Below, one piece after another: positions 8,857 through 18,843 of a stretch of 64,000 nucleotides of DNA. Under the pieces are notes generated by a model. The model saw only the letters and a list, made by a program, of their open reading frames with translations, was not told the origin of the DNA and did no database searches. Numbering within the stretch: the first letter of the stretch is position 1; each line of letters begins with the position of its first letter. The position numbers and the translations under genes were made by a program. The stretch spans positions 1,694,151-1,758,150 of the forward strand of contig NZ_LFTY01000002.1 of assembly GCF_001078595.1 (NCBI RefSeq), in the 5' to 3' direction. This stretch comes from Candidatus Rhodobacter oscarellae (GTDB taxonomy: Bacteria > Pseudomonadota > Alphaproteobacteria > Rhodobacterales > Rhodobacteraceae).

Positions 8857-9997
8857 GCGACATGACCGACCAAGCCAGCCAAGCCAGCATCGACCAGCGC
8901 CGCAAAGAGGCCTACTTCACCGCCTCCCAGCGCCAGCTTATCTGGGCGCGCTTCAAGAAACAGCGCGCCGCCATGGTCGCCGCCACGATCTTGATGGCGC
9001 TGGTCCTGATGGGCGTCTTCGCGCCCTTCCTGTCGCCCTACGACCCCACGATCAAGGGCCGCGACAAGGACTATACCAACGGCGCGCCGCAGATCCCGCA
9101 ATTCTGCGACCACAACGGCTGCAGCATGCGGCCCTTCATCTACGGCGTCAAACGCGAGCGCTCGATCCAGACGAACTTCCGCTGGGTGACCAGCATCGAC
9201 ACCGAGGACCGCCGCTATGTGCAGTGGTTCGTGCGCGGCGACGATTACCGGCTGTTCGGGATCAAGGGGAACATCCACCTGTTTGGCGTGGACAAGGGCT
9301 TTATCCACCTCTTCGGCACCGATGACACAGGCAAGGACATCTTCAGCCGCACGCTGCACGCGATCTATACCTCGCTGGCGGTGGGCACGCTGGGCGTGCT
9401 GATATCCTTCGTGCTGGCGCTGATCATAGGAGGGGTCGCCGGCTATTACGGTGGCTGGATCGACGGGGTGATCCAGATGATCACCGACGCGTTCCGAACG
9501 ATCCCGATCATCCCGCTCTTTATGGCGATCGCCGCCTTCATCCCGGATACGTGGTCATCGGAGACGCGGTTCTTCTTCATCTCGATCATCATTGGCTTCA
9601 TCAACTGGCCGACGCTGGCGCGGCGGGTCAGGACGCATCTGCTGGTCGAGCGCACGCAGGAATACGTGCTGGCGGCGCAGCTTTGCGGCGCCGGGCCGGG
9701 GCATATCATTCGCCGCCACCTGCTGCCCAGCTTCACCAGCTACATCATCGTGGACCTGGTGATCTCGTTCCCCTACATCGTTCTGTCCGAGACGGCGCTT
9801 AGCTTCATCGGGCTGGGGCTGAAGGACCCGGTGAACTCGCTGGGCGTGCTGCTCCAGAACACCACAAGCGCCGACGTGCTGCTGAACTACCAGTGGTACT
9901 TCATCCCGGTCTTCTTCTTCATCGCGCTGGTGATGGCCTTTGTGTTTGTGGGCGACGGGCTGCGCGACGCCGCCGATCCTTACGGGGGGCAGAAGAA

Positions 9998-10001
<4 letters not shown>
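8853..10001 (+). CDS. ABC transporter permease, DppC/OppC family, with long periplasmic insertion
   Basis: A 382-residue permease partner of the preceding gene. Helix 1 is at about 40-60. The family's FGTDDTGKDIFSR segment, which normally follows soon after helix 1, begins only near residue 154, so about 60-70 extra residues, including C85 and C90, protrude into the periplasm. Five further helices follow, with the EAA loop around AAQLCGAGPGHIIRRHLLP. Start and stop overlap both neighbours by 4 bp. The insertion recalls YejE-like or related importers in which the loop contacts the binding protein; that role is inference. Confidence 0.85.
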
Positions 10002-10986
<985 letters not shown>

Positions 10987-10990
<4 letters not shown>

Positions 10991-11829
10991 GTAACCTGGT
11001 CACCGTCACGAACCTGTCGACCCACTACCCGCTGGGCCAGCGCTTCTTTGGCGAGGCGCCGGTGCTGAAGGCCGTGGACCAAGTCAGCCTAGATATCCCC
11101 AAGGGCAGCTTTGTCGGGCTCGTGGGCGAGAGCGGCTCGGGCAAGACTACGCTGGGCCGCGCGATCCTGCGCGCCGCGCCGATCAGCTCGGGCACCGTGC
11201 GCTACAATGATGGCGAGGTGGATTACGACGTGGGCGCCTTGGATAAGGCGCAGCTGAAGGATTACCGCACCCGTGCGCAGCTGATCTTTCAGGACCCCTA
11301 CGCCGCCTTGAGCCCCCGCATGACGGTGCGCGATATCATCGCCGAGCCGCTGGAGGTGATGAAGCTGACCAAGTCCCGCGAGGAGACCGACGAGCGGGTG
11401 CGCGAGATCGCGGCGAAATGCCGGTTGAACCTCGAGCATCTGCGTCGTTTCCCGCATGCCTTCTCCGGCGGGCAGCGCCAGCGGATCTCCATCGCCCGCG
11501 CCCTGGTGACGGGGCCGAAATTCGTGGTGGCGGACGAGGCGGTGGCGGCTCTGGATGTCTCCATCCAGGCCGATATCTTGAACCTTCTCAAAAGCCTGCA
11601 GAACGAACTTGATCTAACCTTCCTGTTCATCAGCCACGACCTGTCGGTGGTGGCCCATGTCTGCGACCACGTCGCGGTGATGTATCACGGGGTGATCATG
11701 GAGCAGAACGAGACCCGGGCGCTCTTTGCCAACCCGCAGCACGCCTATACCAGGTCCTTGCTCTCGGCGATCCCGTCGCTGGACCCCGATGACCGGCATC
11801 GGGCGGTGGTCTACGACCCAACCGCCTAG
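10987..11829 (+). CDS. ABC transporter ATP-binding protein, DppF/OppF family
   Basis: A 280-residue ATPase, the second motor subunit of the importer. Walker A GESGSGKTT, signature FSGGQRQRISIARAL, and Walker B VVADEAVAALD (the common PTSALD replaced by AVAALD) are visible. I chose the ATG at 10987, which overlaps the preceding stop as ATGA. The C terminus (after HAYTRSLLSAIPSLDP) is shorter than in many OppF proteins, without the terminal cysteine segment. Last gene of the cluster; the sensor kinase gene converges on it. Confidence 0.9.
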
Positions 11830-11895
11830 CGGACGCGCGGCGCGCCGCGAAAGCACCGCGCGCTCTGTTAACCATGGCGCGCGGGACGCAGATGC

Positions 11896-11933
11896 CCGAC
11901 AGAAGTCCGACGTTTTGCCGACAAATGTCCGAC
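11896..11933 (+). repeat. CCGAC pentamers at exact 11-bp spacing (four copies)
   Basis: CCGAC occurs at 11896, 11907, 11918 and 11929, each separated by six variable bases. The array lies in the convergent gap between the ABC ATPase and sensor kinase stops. The same 11-bp-phased pentamer occurs five times before fdhD (46452-46500). One helical turn of spacing puts all copies on one face of the DNA, which suggests a protein-binding array, but no function is known to me. Confidence 0.7.
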
Positions 11934-12013
11934 GCCGGATTCTCCAATTAATCAAGGCCTCACGGGCCGATTCGCGCGCCCACGCGCCCTGCGCGTTTAG
12001 ATTTCGGTAAGAC

Positions 12014-13333
12014 TTACCGCGCCAGCACCAGCTCCGCGCGCAATCCGCCCAGGGTCTCGCTCTCTGCCAGCTCCACCGATCCGCCATGCCGATGCGCGAT
12101 GTCATGCGCAATCGCCAGCCCCAGCCCGACCCCGCCGCCGCGGTCCTGGTTGCGCGCCGCATCCAGGCGCACAAAAGGCTTGAGCGCCTCTTCCCGCTGC
12201 GCCTCGGGGATCCCCGGCCCATCATCTTCGACACAGATCCGAAGCTCGGTATCACTCGCCTGCAATGACACCCGCGCGCGGGCGCCGTATTTCAGCGCGT
12301 TGCCGATCAAGTTCTCCACCGCGCGGGCTACCGCCAGCCGGCGCAGCATCGCCTGCACCGGGCGGTCCGGCATGGCCCCGATCTCTACCTGCCCGCCAGA
12401 CATCAGGAATTTATCAACGATATCAACCATAAGCGCGGCGGCATCGACGCTCTCGGGATCGCCCAGGGAATCGCCCCGCGCGAAGGCCAGGAACTCCTCC
12501 ACCAGCCGCTCCATGTCGCGCACGTCGCGCAGCATGGCGCGCGTCTCGTCGCTCTCCTCCTGCATCGACAGCGCAAGCTTCAGCCGCGTCAGCGGCGTGC
12601 GCAGGTCGTGGCTAATGCCCGAGAACATCAGGTTGCGCTGCTCGATCTGCCGCTCGATGCGCGCGCGCATGTTCAGAAAGGCCTGGCCCGCCGCGCGCAC
12701 CTCGGTGGCGCCAGACGGGCGGTAGTGGCGCGTCTGCCCCTTGCCAAAGGCCTCCGCCGCGCGCGACAGCCGCCGGATCGGCCGCAGCTGGTTGCGTAGG
12801 AACACAAAGGCGATCACGGTAAGGAACACGCCGGCAAACACCATAAGAACAAGCAGTTGGTGCGGGTTGCTCGCAGAGACCCGGCGCCGGTCGAACATCG
12901 CCGACAGGGTGCCATGTGACGTCTCAAGCCAGACCCAGACCTGCCGGTTTTTGCTGAGGTCAAAACGCAGCACCTGCGGCAACTCGGCCCGCAGCGTCTC
13001 GGCCATGGAAAGCCCCGAGAGATCGTAGAACGTGATCACGTCTTCGCCCGGTGGCATCGGCATGCGTGCAACCTCAAAGGCCAGCGGCTCCGCCACCGGG
13101 TGCACCCAATCCAAGACAATATCCGATCGCGGCGCGCTCTCAATGATTTCAACCAAATAGCGCAGCTCCAGCGCCACGTTGCGGCTCATCTGCTCGGTCA
13201 CGCCCGAGTAATGCCGCTGGATAAAAACGATCGAGACCACCAGCTGCAAGAGCACCACCGGCAGCAGCAGGATCAGCGCGGCGCGCCCATAAAGCGTGCG
13301 TGGCAGGTAGGCCTTTATTCCGTGACGCGTCAT
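12014..13333 (-). CDS. Membrane sensor histidine kinase (EnvZ-like)
   Basis: A 439-residue kinase. Helix 1 at about 18-38, a periplasmic domain (about 40-155) without cysteines, helix 2 at about 160-180, a HAMP linker (180-235), the phospho-acceptor H242 in SHDLRTPLTR, then N box (NALKYG), G1 (EDDGPGIP) and G2 (GVGLGLAIAHDI) boxes. It would autophosphorylate in response to an envelope signal and pass phosphate to a response regulator. No response regulator gene is adjacent: the neighbours are an ABC ATPase and an MBL-fold hydrolase. Its partner must be encoded elsewhere. Confidence 0.9.
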   Translation of the reverse strand: MTRHGIKAYLPRTLYGRAALILLLPVVLLQLVVSIVFIQRHYSGVTEQMSRNVALELRYLVEIIESAPRSDIVLDWVHPVAEPLAFEVARMPMPPGEDVITFYDLSGLSMAETLRAELPQVLRFDLSKNRQVWVWLETSHGTLSAMFDRRRVSASNPHQLLVLMVFAGVFLTVIAFVFLRNQLRPIRRLSRAAEAFGKGQTRHYRPSGATEVRAAGQAFLNMRARIERQIEQRNLMFSGISHDLRTPLTRLKLALSMQEESDETRAMLRDVRDMERLVEEFLAFARGDSLGDPESVDAAALMVDIVDKFLMSGGQVEIGAMPDRPVQAMLRRLAVARAVENLIGNALKYGARARVSLQASDTELRICVEDDGPGIPEAQREEALKPFVRLDAARNQDRGGGVGLGLAIAHDIAHRHGGSVELAESETLGGLRAELVLAR

Positions 13334-13373
13334 GGTCTAAGCCATAGCGCGGAAGCTCAGGAAAGGCGATTCC

Positions 13374-14279
13374 ATGGACGCGGCATATGATCCGACCCCC
13401 GGCCTTGTCGCGCATCTTGAGCCAGGCCTGCGCCGCGTCCTGGCGCCGAACCCCTCGCCGATGACCTTCCATGGCACCAACACCTATATATTGGGCGAAG
13501 GCGAGGTCGCGGTCATCGACCCGGGCCCCAAGGATGCCAAGCACTTAGCGGCGATCCAGGCAGCGCTAGAGCCCGGCGAGCGGGTCAGCCATATCCTGGT
13601 GACCCATAGCCATCTCGACCATTCCCCCCTCGCCTCAGAGCTCTCAGCGGCCACCGGCGCCCCCATATACGCGTTTGGCGACAGCCTGGCAGGGCGCTCA
13701 GAGGTGATGACCCGCCTGGCCGCGCGCGGCCTGGCCGGTGGCGGCGAGGGCGTGGACCACGCGTTCCGGCCGCATGAGACCCTCGTTGATGGGGCAGAGA
13801 TCACGGTCTCCGGCCTGACCCTTCAGGCCATCTGGACGCCTGGGCACCTCGGGAATCACATGTGCTTTGCCACACAAGACGTTGTTTTCTCGGGCGATCA
13901 CGTCATGGGCTGGGCCAGCACAATGATCTCGCCGCCGGATGGTGACCTTACGGATTTCATGCGGTCCGCCCGCCTGCTCGAGGCGCGTACGGACCGCGTG
14001 TTCTACCCCGGCCACGGCGCGCCGATCCCAGACCCGCAGGCGCGGGTGCGCTGGCTCATCGACCACCGGCTGGCCCGCGAGGCGGCGATTCTGGAGGCAC
14101 TTTCGCGCGCCCCCGCCCGGGTGCCCGCGATGACCCGAGAGATCTACACCGATGCTCCCCCCGCCCTCCTGAGCGCCGCCGAACGCAACGTCTTCGCGCA
14201 TGTGATAGACTTATGCCAGCGAGATCTGGTCTCCGCGCGCCCGACCCTCTCCGCGGACGCAGAATTTGTAAGAAACTGA
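13374..14279 (+). CDS. MBL-fold metallo-hydrolase, LACTB2-like
   Basis: A 301-residue cytosolic metallo-beta-lactamase-fold hydrolase. The metal motif HxHxDH is at residues 78-83 (THSHLDH), with further ligands in GHLGNHM, SGDHVMG and YPGHGAP. A C-terminal winged-helix-like segment (about 230-300) is typical of LACTB2-like proteins, several of which act on RNA or small thioesters. Start is the ATG at 13374, 41 bp from the divergent kinase start. The tRNA-Asn gene follows 62 bp later. Substrate unknown. Confidence 0.8.
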   Translation: MDAAYDPTPGLVAHLEPGLRRVLAPNPSPMTFHGTNTYILGEGEVAVIDPGPKDAKHLAAIQAALEPGERVSHILVTHSHLDHSPLASELSAATGAPIYAFGDSLAGRSEVMTRLAARGLAGGGEGVDHAFRPHETLVDGAEITVSGLTLQAIWTPGHLGNHMCFATQDVVFSGDHVMGWASTMISPPDGDLTDFMRSARLLEARTDRVFYPGHGAPIPDPQARVRWLIDHRLAREAAILEALSRAPARVPAMTREIYTDAPPALLSAAERNVFAHVIDLCQRDLVSARPTLSADAEFVRN

Positions 14280-14341
14280 TGCCAGACCGCAATTTCGCTC
14301 TGGACGCGCAAATTAACGGGGGCTATAGACGGCGCCGGTGA

Positions 14342-14416
14342 TCCGGCGTAGCTCAGCGGTAGAGCAGTTGACTGTTAATCAATTGGTCGTAGGTTCGATC
14401 CCTACCGCCGGAGCCA
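14342..14416 (+). tRNA. tRNA-Asn (anticodon GTT)
   Basis: Acceptor stem TCCGGCG pairs with CGCCGGA (14406-14412), discriminator G14413 and encoded CCA 14414-14416. The anticodon loop CTGTTAA gives GTT (Asn), and the T arm GGTTCGATCCC is standard. Its 3' end is the attachment site of the downstream integrative element: the last 17 bases plus one A are repeated at 22560-22577. Confidence 0.97.
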
Positions 14417-14417
14417 A
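14400..14417 (+). repeat. attL direct repeat of the integrative element
   Basis: CCCTACCGCCGGAGCCAA, the 3' end of tRNA-Asn, is repeated exactly at 22560-22577. An integrase gene begins 119 bp downstream. Confidence 0.92.
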
Positions 14418-14445
14418 AATCCACATAAGGTTTTGGAAATAAACG

Positions 14446-14474
14446 AAAAAGCGCTCCAACTCGGGGCGCTTTTC
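14446..14474 (+). terminator. Terminator inside the element, just after tRNA-Asn
   Basis: Stem of about 11 bp (AAAAGCGC with GCGCTTTT at the outside, one G-T pair, AACTC loop) followed by TTTTC. It now ends the tRNA-Asn transcript, because the original terminator was displaced to about 22585. Confidence 0.8.
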
Positions 14475-14490
14475 GCGTTCTGGGCACATT

Positions 14491-14504
14491 CTCTGACACA
14501 TCCG
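14491..14504 (+). repeat. Possible integrase arm-binding site (left)
   Basis: CTCTGACACATCCG; a copy with one change lies at 22481-22494 near attR. GGAGTCGG also follows shortly after at both ends (14524-14531 and 22494-22501). Paired motifs at about 66-74 bp from each repeat fit integrase or excisionase arm sites. Inference. Confidence 0.45.
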
Positions 14505-14535
14505 ATGACACAAACCCCATGCGGGAGTCGGAGCA

Positions 14536-16554
14536 TTGAGAAGACCAACACCATGCCTGCATCTGGAACGCAGGCCGTCGTCATTTTACTGGCGGCGGCG
14601 CGTCCCAGAGTTTTTTTCAAAAAACGCCTCAAACCGGTTTTTCGTATTTTCCTTGAAGACCGATGTGGTTCGTGAGGCCGAGGTGCTGGCCCGCCGTTTG
14701 ACGTGGCTCAGCTCCCTTGCTTTCGACTACTCGAGAGGCGTTGCGAACATGGAAACAGGTCTGATGGAGCGGGTTTTGACCGAGCTGGTGCGATTTGAAA
14801 TCGCAGCCTCGGATTACGCACGCGCCATTGCACCTGAACGCACCCGTGAAGAGGCGCAGATGGCCGCTCAACGAGAGCTGGCCTTGCAAGACACCCTGCG
14901 TGAAGCGCTGCTGTTGCGCAACCGTGAAGTGGCGCGTGCGCCTGTTCAAGCTGCCGCAGCGCGTCTCGGTGTAAACATCAATGGCAATGAGGAAAATTGG
15001 ATGGTTATTGCTTATGAGGCGATCCGCGTTTTGCTGGATCTCAGTGTTGAGCGGTCAAAGCGCGATCAGGGTGTATTCACTGCGTCCAGTCACTTCTTTG
15101 AGGCGGCTATTAAAGAGGACACTGCCCCCTCAATGCCTGTTTATTGTGTGGAACCTGCGACCACCGCGATGCACGCAGCACCGGTTACTCAAGTGGTAGC
15201 AGAGCCTGCGACCGTAACCACTTCTGCACCTGCCAGCGCGCCACTGGCTACGTCTGAACCGATCCAACCTTCGCCCCCGAAGCCGACGAAGAAGGCGTCT
15301 ATCAAGCTGTCGGAAGCATATGAAAAATACAGTGAGGCGCGTTTGGCGGGCAAAGAGGGCAAGCGACCAGAAGAGCTTGCAGTCAAAGCCAAAGGCGAGT
15401 CTTGGGAGCGGAACTCGTTTTCCAATCTGAAAGCCAACGCCAAGCTGATGATCGACGTCATTGGCGACAAACAGCTATGTGATTTGACGAAAGCGGATTT
15501 CATTGAGGCGTTTTCGATTATCCAGAGGGTTCCAGCGAACCACGGCAAATCCTCCAAGGAGATGCGAACGATCCGTGAAATCGTTGAGGCGACAGATCTT
15601 GACGAGCAGAAAAACAAGGCACGCGTTCATGCGCAATTGAAAAAAGCTGGTGCAAGTCAGGCCAATATCGAAGCCGCTGAGCATCAGGAAAGTATTGCGC
15701 GACTTCGTGTGAACACGGTCTATCGCCATATGCAAGACGCCCAGCGTGTGGTGCGATATATGGAGGCCCTTGGCTACCTCTCAGAGAGCTTCATGGAAAA
15801 TGTGATGTGGTCCAAGAGCGAGTTGGAACGTCTCGAAATTCTGCAAGAAGACAACAGCCGCAAGATCTGGGGAGATGAGTTGCCAAAGCTGTTCCGAACC
15901 CCGCTATTCCAAGGTCAGATTGCCGACATTGGCGATCCCATGTTCTGGGCGGTGATCATTGCGGTTCTCCACGGTCTACGTGAAGAAGAGGTGCTACAGC
16001 TGAGCCTTGATGATATCCGGACTGAAAACGGTGTTGTCTATTTCGATATCAAGGTAGGCGCACCATGGCAGCGTTTGAAATCCAAAGCCGCAACGCGTCG
16101 TGTGCCTCTCCATAACAGTCTGATTGCCCTTGGTTTCCTTGATCTGGTGGCTATGCGGCGGCGCGAAGGTGAGGATCGACTATTTCCGCACCTGACGCGT
16201 GGGAAAAATCGTAAAACCCTGTCTGAGAACTTCACCAAGGATTTCACACGCTTCCGCAAGGCCAACGATGTCTATGAAAAGCGCATCGACTTCCACAGCT
16301 TCCGCACACAGTTCAATGTCGAACAGATCAAGGCCCGCACCGACAGTGAGTTGCGCCATATTCTCATGGGTCACGAGATGGAGACGGTGAACCTCAAGCA
16401 CTACGGAGGCGATGGCCATGATCTTGAATATCTGCACGAGATTGTGCAGCGCGTAGACATCGACGTTTCGATGATCCAAAGCCCCTTTGCCGATGGCAAG
16501 AAGGCGAAAGTGTCTGACTTGGAGGCAACGAGAAAACGCTTGCGTGTGGTGTGA
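14536..16554 (+). CDS. Tyrosine recombinase (integrase) of the element
   Basis: A 672-residue integrase. The N terminus (LERRPSSFYWRRRVPEFF) resembles the DUF6538 arm-binding domain found in many alphaproteobacterial integrases. A SAM-like core-binding region lies about 270-420 and the catalytic domain at about 440-650 has R482 (GLREEE), H587-x-x-R590 (HSFR), H613 (MGHE) and nucleophile Y623 (HYGG). The start appears to be TTG at 14536, with GGGAG 8 bp upstream; no in-frame ATG occurs before the conserved region. It inserts the element into the 3' end of tRNA-Asn. A Pro/Ala/Thr-rich linker lies around residues 195-255. Confidence 0.92.
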   Translation: MRRPTPCLHLERRPSSFYWRRRVPEFFSKNASNRFFVFSLKTDVVREAEVLARRLTWLSSLAFDYSRGVANMETGLMERVLTELVRFEIAASDYARAIAPERTREEAQMAAQRELALQDTLREALLLRNREVARAPVQAAAARLGVNINGNEENWMVIAYEAIRVLLDLSVERSKRDQGVFTASSHFFEAAIKEDTAPSMPVYCVEPATTAMHAAPVTQVVAEPATVTTSAPASAPLATSEPIQPSPPKPTKKASIKLSEAYEKYSEARLAGKEGKRPEELAVKAKGESWERNSFSNLKANAKLMIDVIGDKQLCDLTKADFIEAFSIIQRVPANHGKSSKEMRTIREIVEATDLDEQKNKARVHAQLKKAGASQANIEAAEHQESIARLRVNTVYRHMQDAQRVVRYMEALGYLSESFMENVMWSKSELERLEILQEDNSRKIWGDELPKLFRTPLFQGQIADIGDPMFWAVIIAVLHGLREEEVLQLSLDDIRTENGVVYFDIKVGAPWQRLKSKAATRRVPLHNSLIALGFLDLVAMRRREGEDRLFPHLTRGKNRKTLSENFTKDFTRFRKANDVYEKRIDFHSFRTQFNVEQIKARTDSELRHILMGHEMETVNLKHYGGDGHDLEYLHEIVQRVDIDVSMIQSPFADGKKAKVSDLEATRKRLRVV

Positions 16555-16914
16555 TCTGCGAACCTTCCTTTGCACAGGAAATTTGAGCGGTAGCCACTTG
16601 GAAACAGGTGGTGAGTTTGGGCAGACGGGGCAACCTGTTTGCCCTTAATCACATCAAGGCACTGTCATTTCGTGATTTCTGGATTTCTATGTTTCGCTAT
16701 TTCCGCGTGGGTATTTATGCGCGCAATCAGTCTCTTAAGGGTTCAAAATTGTCACGCATGCAGGTTTTGCATGGGATCTGGCGACTTTCGACATCACTTT
16801 TGCAGGTGTTTTCGCAGGGACGGCGACCACACCTGCATACGCGCAGAAAATCTTAACCGGAATCTTTTTGCCCCAAAGGCCACGTTCCCATGTTCCGCCT
16901 ACCAAGAAAGGAAC
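16555..16914. other. Intergenic region with repeats, candidate origin or operator
   Basis: About 360 bp upstream of the next element gene. The open frame running through it is cysteine-rich and looks untranslated. It contains the TGCAGGT repeats and two inverted repeats described separately, and a T-rich segment (16861-16870) just before the gene's ribosome-binding site. Confidence 0.55.
16757..16837 (+). repeat. TGCAGGT heptamers and inverted repeats
   Basis: TGCAGGT occurs at 16759 and 16801 and inverted (ACCTGCA) at 16831-16837. CATGCA/TGCATG (16757-16773) forms a 6-bp palindrome with 5-base loop, and TGCAGGTGT pairs exactly with ACACCTGCA (16801-16809 with 16829-16837). Such repeats next to a plasmid-type gene suggest iterons or an operator. 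Not proven. Confidence 0.6.
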
Positions 16915-17724
16915 ATGAAAATGCACTACAATCACACCAAATTTCGCATCTCTGCCTATGTGGCTGAGTTCATCAAAATGGCCGGGTTCTCTGCCGTCAC
17001 AGCAAAGCTCTTCCTCGCATTGATCTTCCTGCAAGATCAAACCGAAGAAGGCTGGCCTATGTTCGAGGGAGACGAAGGATCACAGGACCACTTTGTCTTA
17101 GTTGCAGAACTCCGCGAGCTGGGTTTCCCATCCAAAACACGATCAAGCCGCTTTCTTCGAAAACCCGTTGCCGAGCTGGTCACCATTCCCGGGATCTTCG
17201 ACCATCTCGAAATTGCGCCAAATGGTCGTTATCTTACTTGGCGGTTTTCGGCGAATTTCTTTGACGTAATGGCAGACATGGAGGTCTACGGGCTGATCGA
17301 CGCAAGCGAGATCGCTCTGTGTCAGGGCAAATTTGGTGGCTCCCTGCTTGCGCAGATTCCGCTGCATCGCAAAAAGCGAATGTCGGAGTTTCGTTTGATC
17401 GGTCCCAGTAAGGGATATAAAGCTCAACCGGGTTGCGTGCTGCCAAATCTGGCCCCCAGCCAAATTGAACGGCAGTTGCGCCCTCTTTTACAAAGTTGGG
17501 CTGACGCAACCGGGCTTTCCTTCGCTGTCTTGTTTGTTCAGGAAGGCGCACTGCCCGGCTACACCGATGTCGTGATCCGGATGCGGCACAAAGAAACGCA
17601 TTGGCCTGAAGGGCGCTTCACGAAGCGTTCAGTTGCTACCCGGATCTGGACCGTGACACCCACACGGAAAGCCCCGGTTGATGATAGCGCAGCGATAACC
17701 CCCGGAGGGCCCGCCTTTTTCTGA
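16915..17724 (+). CDS. Element protein of unknown function, possible replication initiator
   Basis: A 269-residue basic protein. The ATG at 16915 follows a good GAAAGGA ribosome-binding site; the longer frame upstream has no such signal. I see no catalytic motif. Predicted helices and the pattern around LRELGFPSKTRSSRF and IEVYGL-type strands could form two winged helices as in plasmid Rep proteins, and TGCAGGT repeats lie directly upstream. Both points are weak evidence, so the call is tentative. It is followed 45 bp later by the relaxase gene. A generic DNA-binding accessory protein is the main alternative. Confidence 0.5.
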   Translation: MKMHYNHTKFRISAYVAEFIKMAGFSAVTAKLFLALIFLQDQTEEGWPMFEGDEGSQDHFVLVAELRELGFPSKTRSSRFLRKPVAELVTIPGIFDHLEIAPNGRYLTWRFSANFFDVMADMEVYGLIDASEIALCQGKFGGSLLAQIPLHRKKRMSEFRLIGPSKGYKAQPGCVLPNLAPSQIERQLRPLLQSWADATGLSFAVLFVQEGALPGYTDVVIRMRHKETHWPEGRFTKRSVATRIWTVTPTRKAPVDDSAAITPGGPAFF

Positions 17725-17744
17725 AAAGAAAAAGGGTTAGCGGG

Positions 17745-17769
17745 TTATCCGAAATTTCATTTTGGATAA
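17745..17769 (+). other. Hairpin before the relaxase gene, candidate oriT
   Basis: TTATCCGAAAT pairs with ATTTTGGATAA (11 bp with one G-T pair, TTC loop), ending directly at the relaxase ATG. MobV-type relaxases nick at small inverted repeats next to their own gene. The same site may also act as an operator for the relaxase. Confidence 0.45.
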
Positions 17770-18843
17770 ATGCGGCCCTACTTTCTCGTTATGCGATACG
17801 TTCAAAATGATAATGCTGGTAAAGTCGGCGCCGTCAGGCAGGAGGCGTTGAAACCCTCCGATCTGGCCCGCGCCGAAAAACACGGCAAGCGCGAAGATGA
17901 GAGTAGTCAGAAACGCCGCGTCAGGGATGAAGAGGCTCTTGTCTATGGCACACTTGATCTGGCAGCAGCACGCGCCCAGCATATGGAGGGCGTCAAGCAG
18001 TCAGGCAGAACGGCCTGCATTCACACGTTTGTCCAGTTTCCGTCCAACTTGATAGACGGCACAGACAAAGAACAGCAGCTGCAAATGCTCAACCATGCGG
18101 TGCGCTTTCTTGATGATTTCCACGGGGGCGACGCAGTTTTCGCTGCACGCCTCGACCGTGATGAAACGGGGCGGCATACCGTCGACGTCTTCCTGCTTCC
18201 GAAATACGACTACCGCTACAAAGACGGACGGGTCTTCAAGAAAGCCAGCGTTTCGAAGTTCTCCAAAGAACAGGCCCGCGCAAGATATGTTAAGACGGAC
18301 AAGAAAACGGGCAAGGCGATCATCGACCGCAAGACAGGAAAGCGCATTCCTCGCGACGATACACGAGCGCAGGGATCAGCTCTACAAGACGCCTTCTTTG
18401 AATATCTGCGTGATGAAATGCAGCTATCCGACGTAATGCCGCCGGAACGCAAGAAGTTCACTGCGAAAGACAGGGTGGAACCTGAAGAATACGGCCTGAG
18501 AAAAGACCGCGAACGCCTACACGACAATGCCCGGCAGCTTTCGGAAGCAGATCGCACTGCCCGGGAGCGAAACAAGCAACAGGCGGCTCAGAATAAGGCG
18601 CAGGCACGGTCCTTGGAGCATAGAGAGGCGGAACTGCTTGCGGAGAAGAAAACATTGTCAGAACAGAAATTAGCCTTTGAACAGTCCTCTGCGCGCCGTG
18701 CGGCTACGCTTGACAAGCAAGAGATACGGGTCAAGCGAGATGCCAAAACCGTGCGCAATGTCAGGATCACGAGTGGCCAGGGCGTTTCCCGTAAGCTGAA
18801 TAGAATTCTGGATGAAAGTTTCGAAACGCAGGATGTGAGATGA
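17770..18843 (+). CDS. MobV/Pre-like relaxase
   Basis: A 357-residue protein. The N-terminal part (1-190) resembles MobV/Pre mobilisation proteins: a leading beta strand (YFLVMRY), a KxHGKRE segment near residue 37, and the metal-site-like block DRDETGRHTVDVFLLP at 129-144, comparable to the HxDExxPHxH motif but with the first His replaced. The rest (about 235-335) is a long charged coiled coil, as in MobV proteins. It would nick the element at oriT for transfer by a helper conjugation system. Its stop overlaps the next gene as ATGA. Because the motif is only partial, a related plasmid recombination protein without nicking activity is possible. Confidence 0.6.
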   Translation: MRPYFLVMRYVQNDNAGKVGAVRQEALKPSDLARAEKHGKREDESSQKRRVRDEEALVYGTLDLAAARAQHMEGVKQSGRTACIHTFVQFPSNLIDGTDKEQQLQMLNHAVRFLDDFHGGDAVFAARLDRDETGRHTVDVFLLPKYDYRYKDGRVFKKASVSKFSKEQARARYVKTDKKTGKAIIDRKTGKRIPRDDTRAQGSALQDAFFEYLRDEMQLSDVMPPERKKFTAKDRVEPEEYGLRKDRERLHDNARQLSEADRTARERNKQQAAQNKAQARSLEHREAELLAEKKTLSEQKLAFEQSSARRAATLDKQEIRVKRDAKTVRNVRITSGQGVSRKLNRILDESFETQDVR

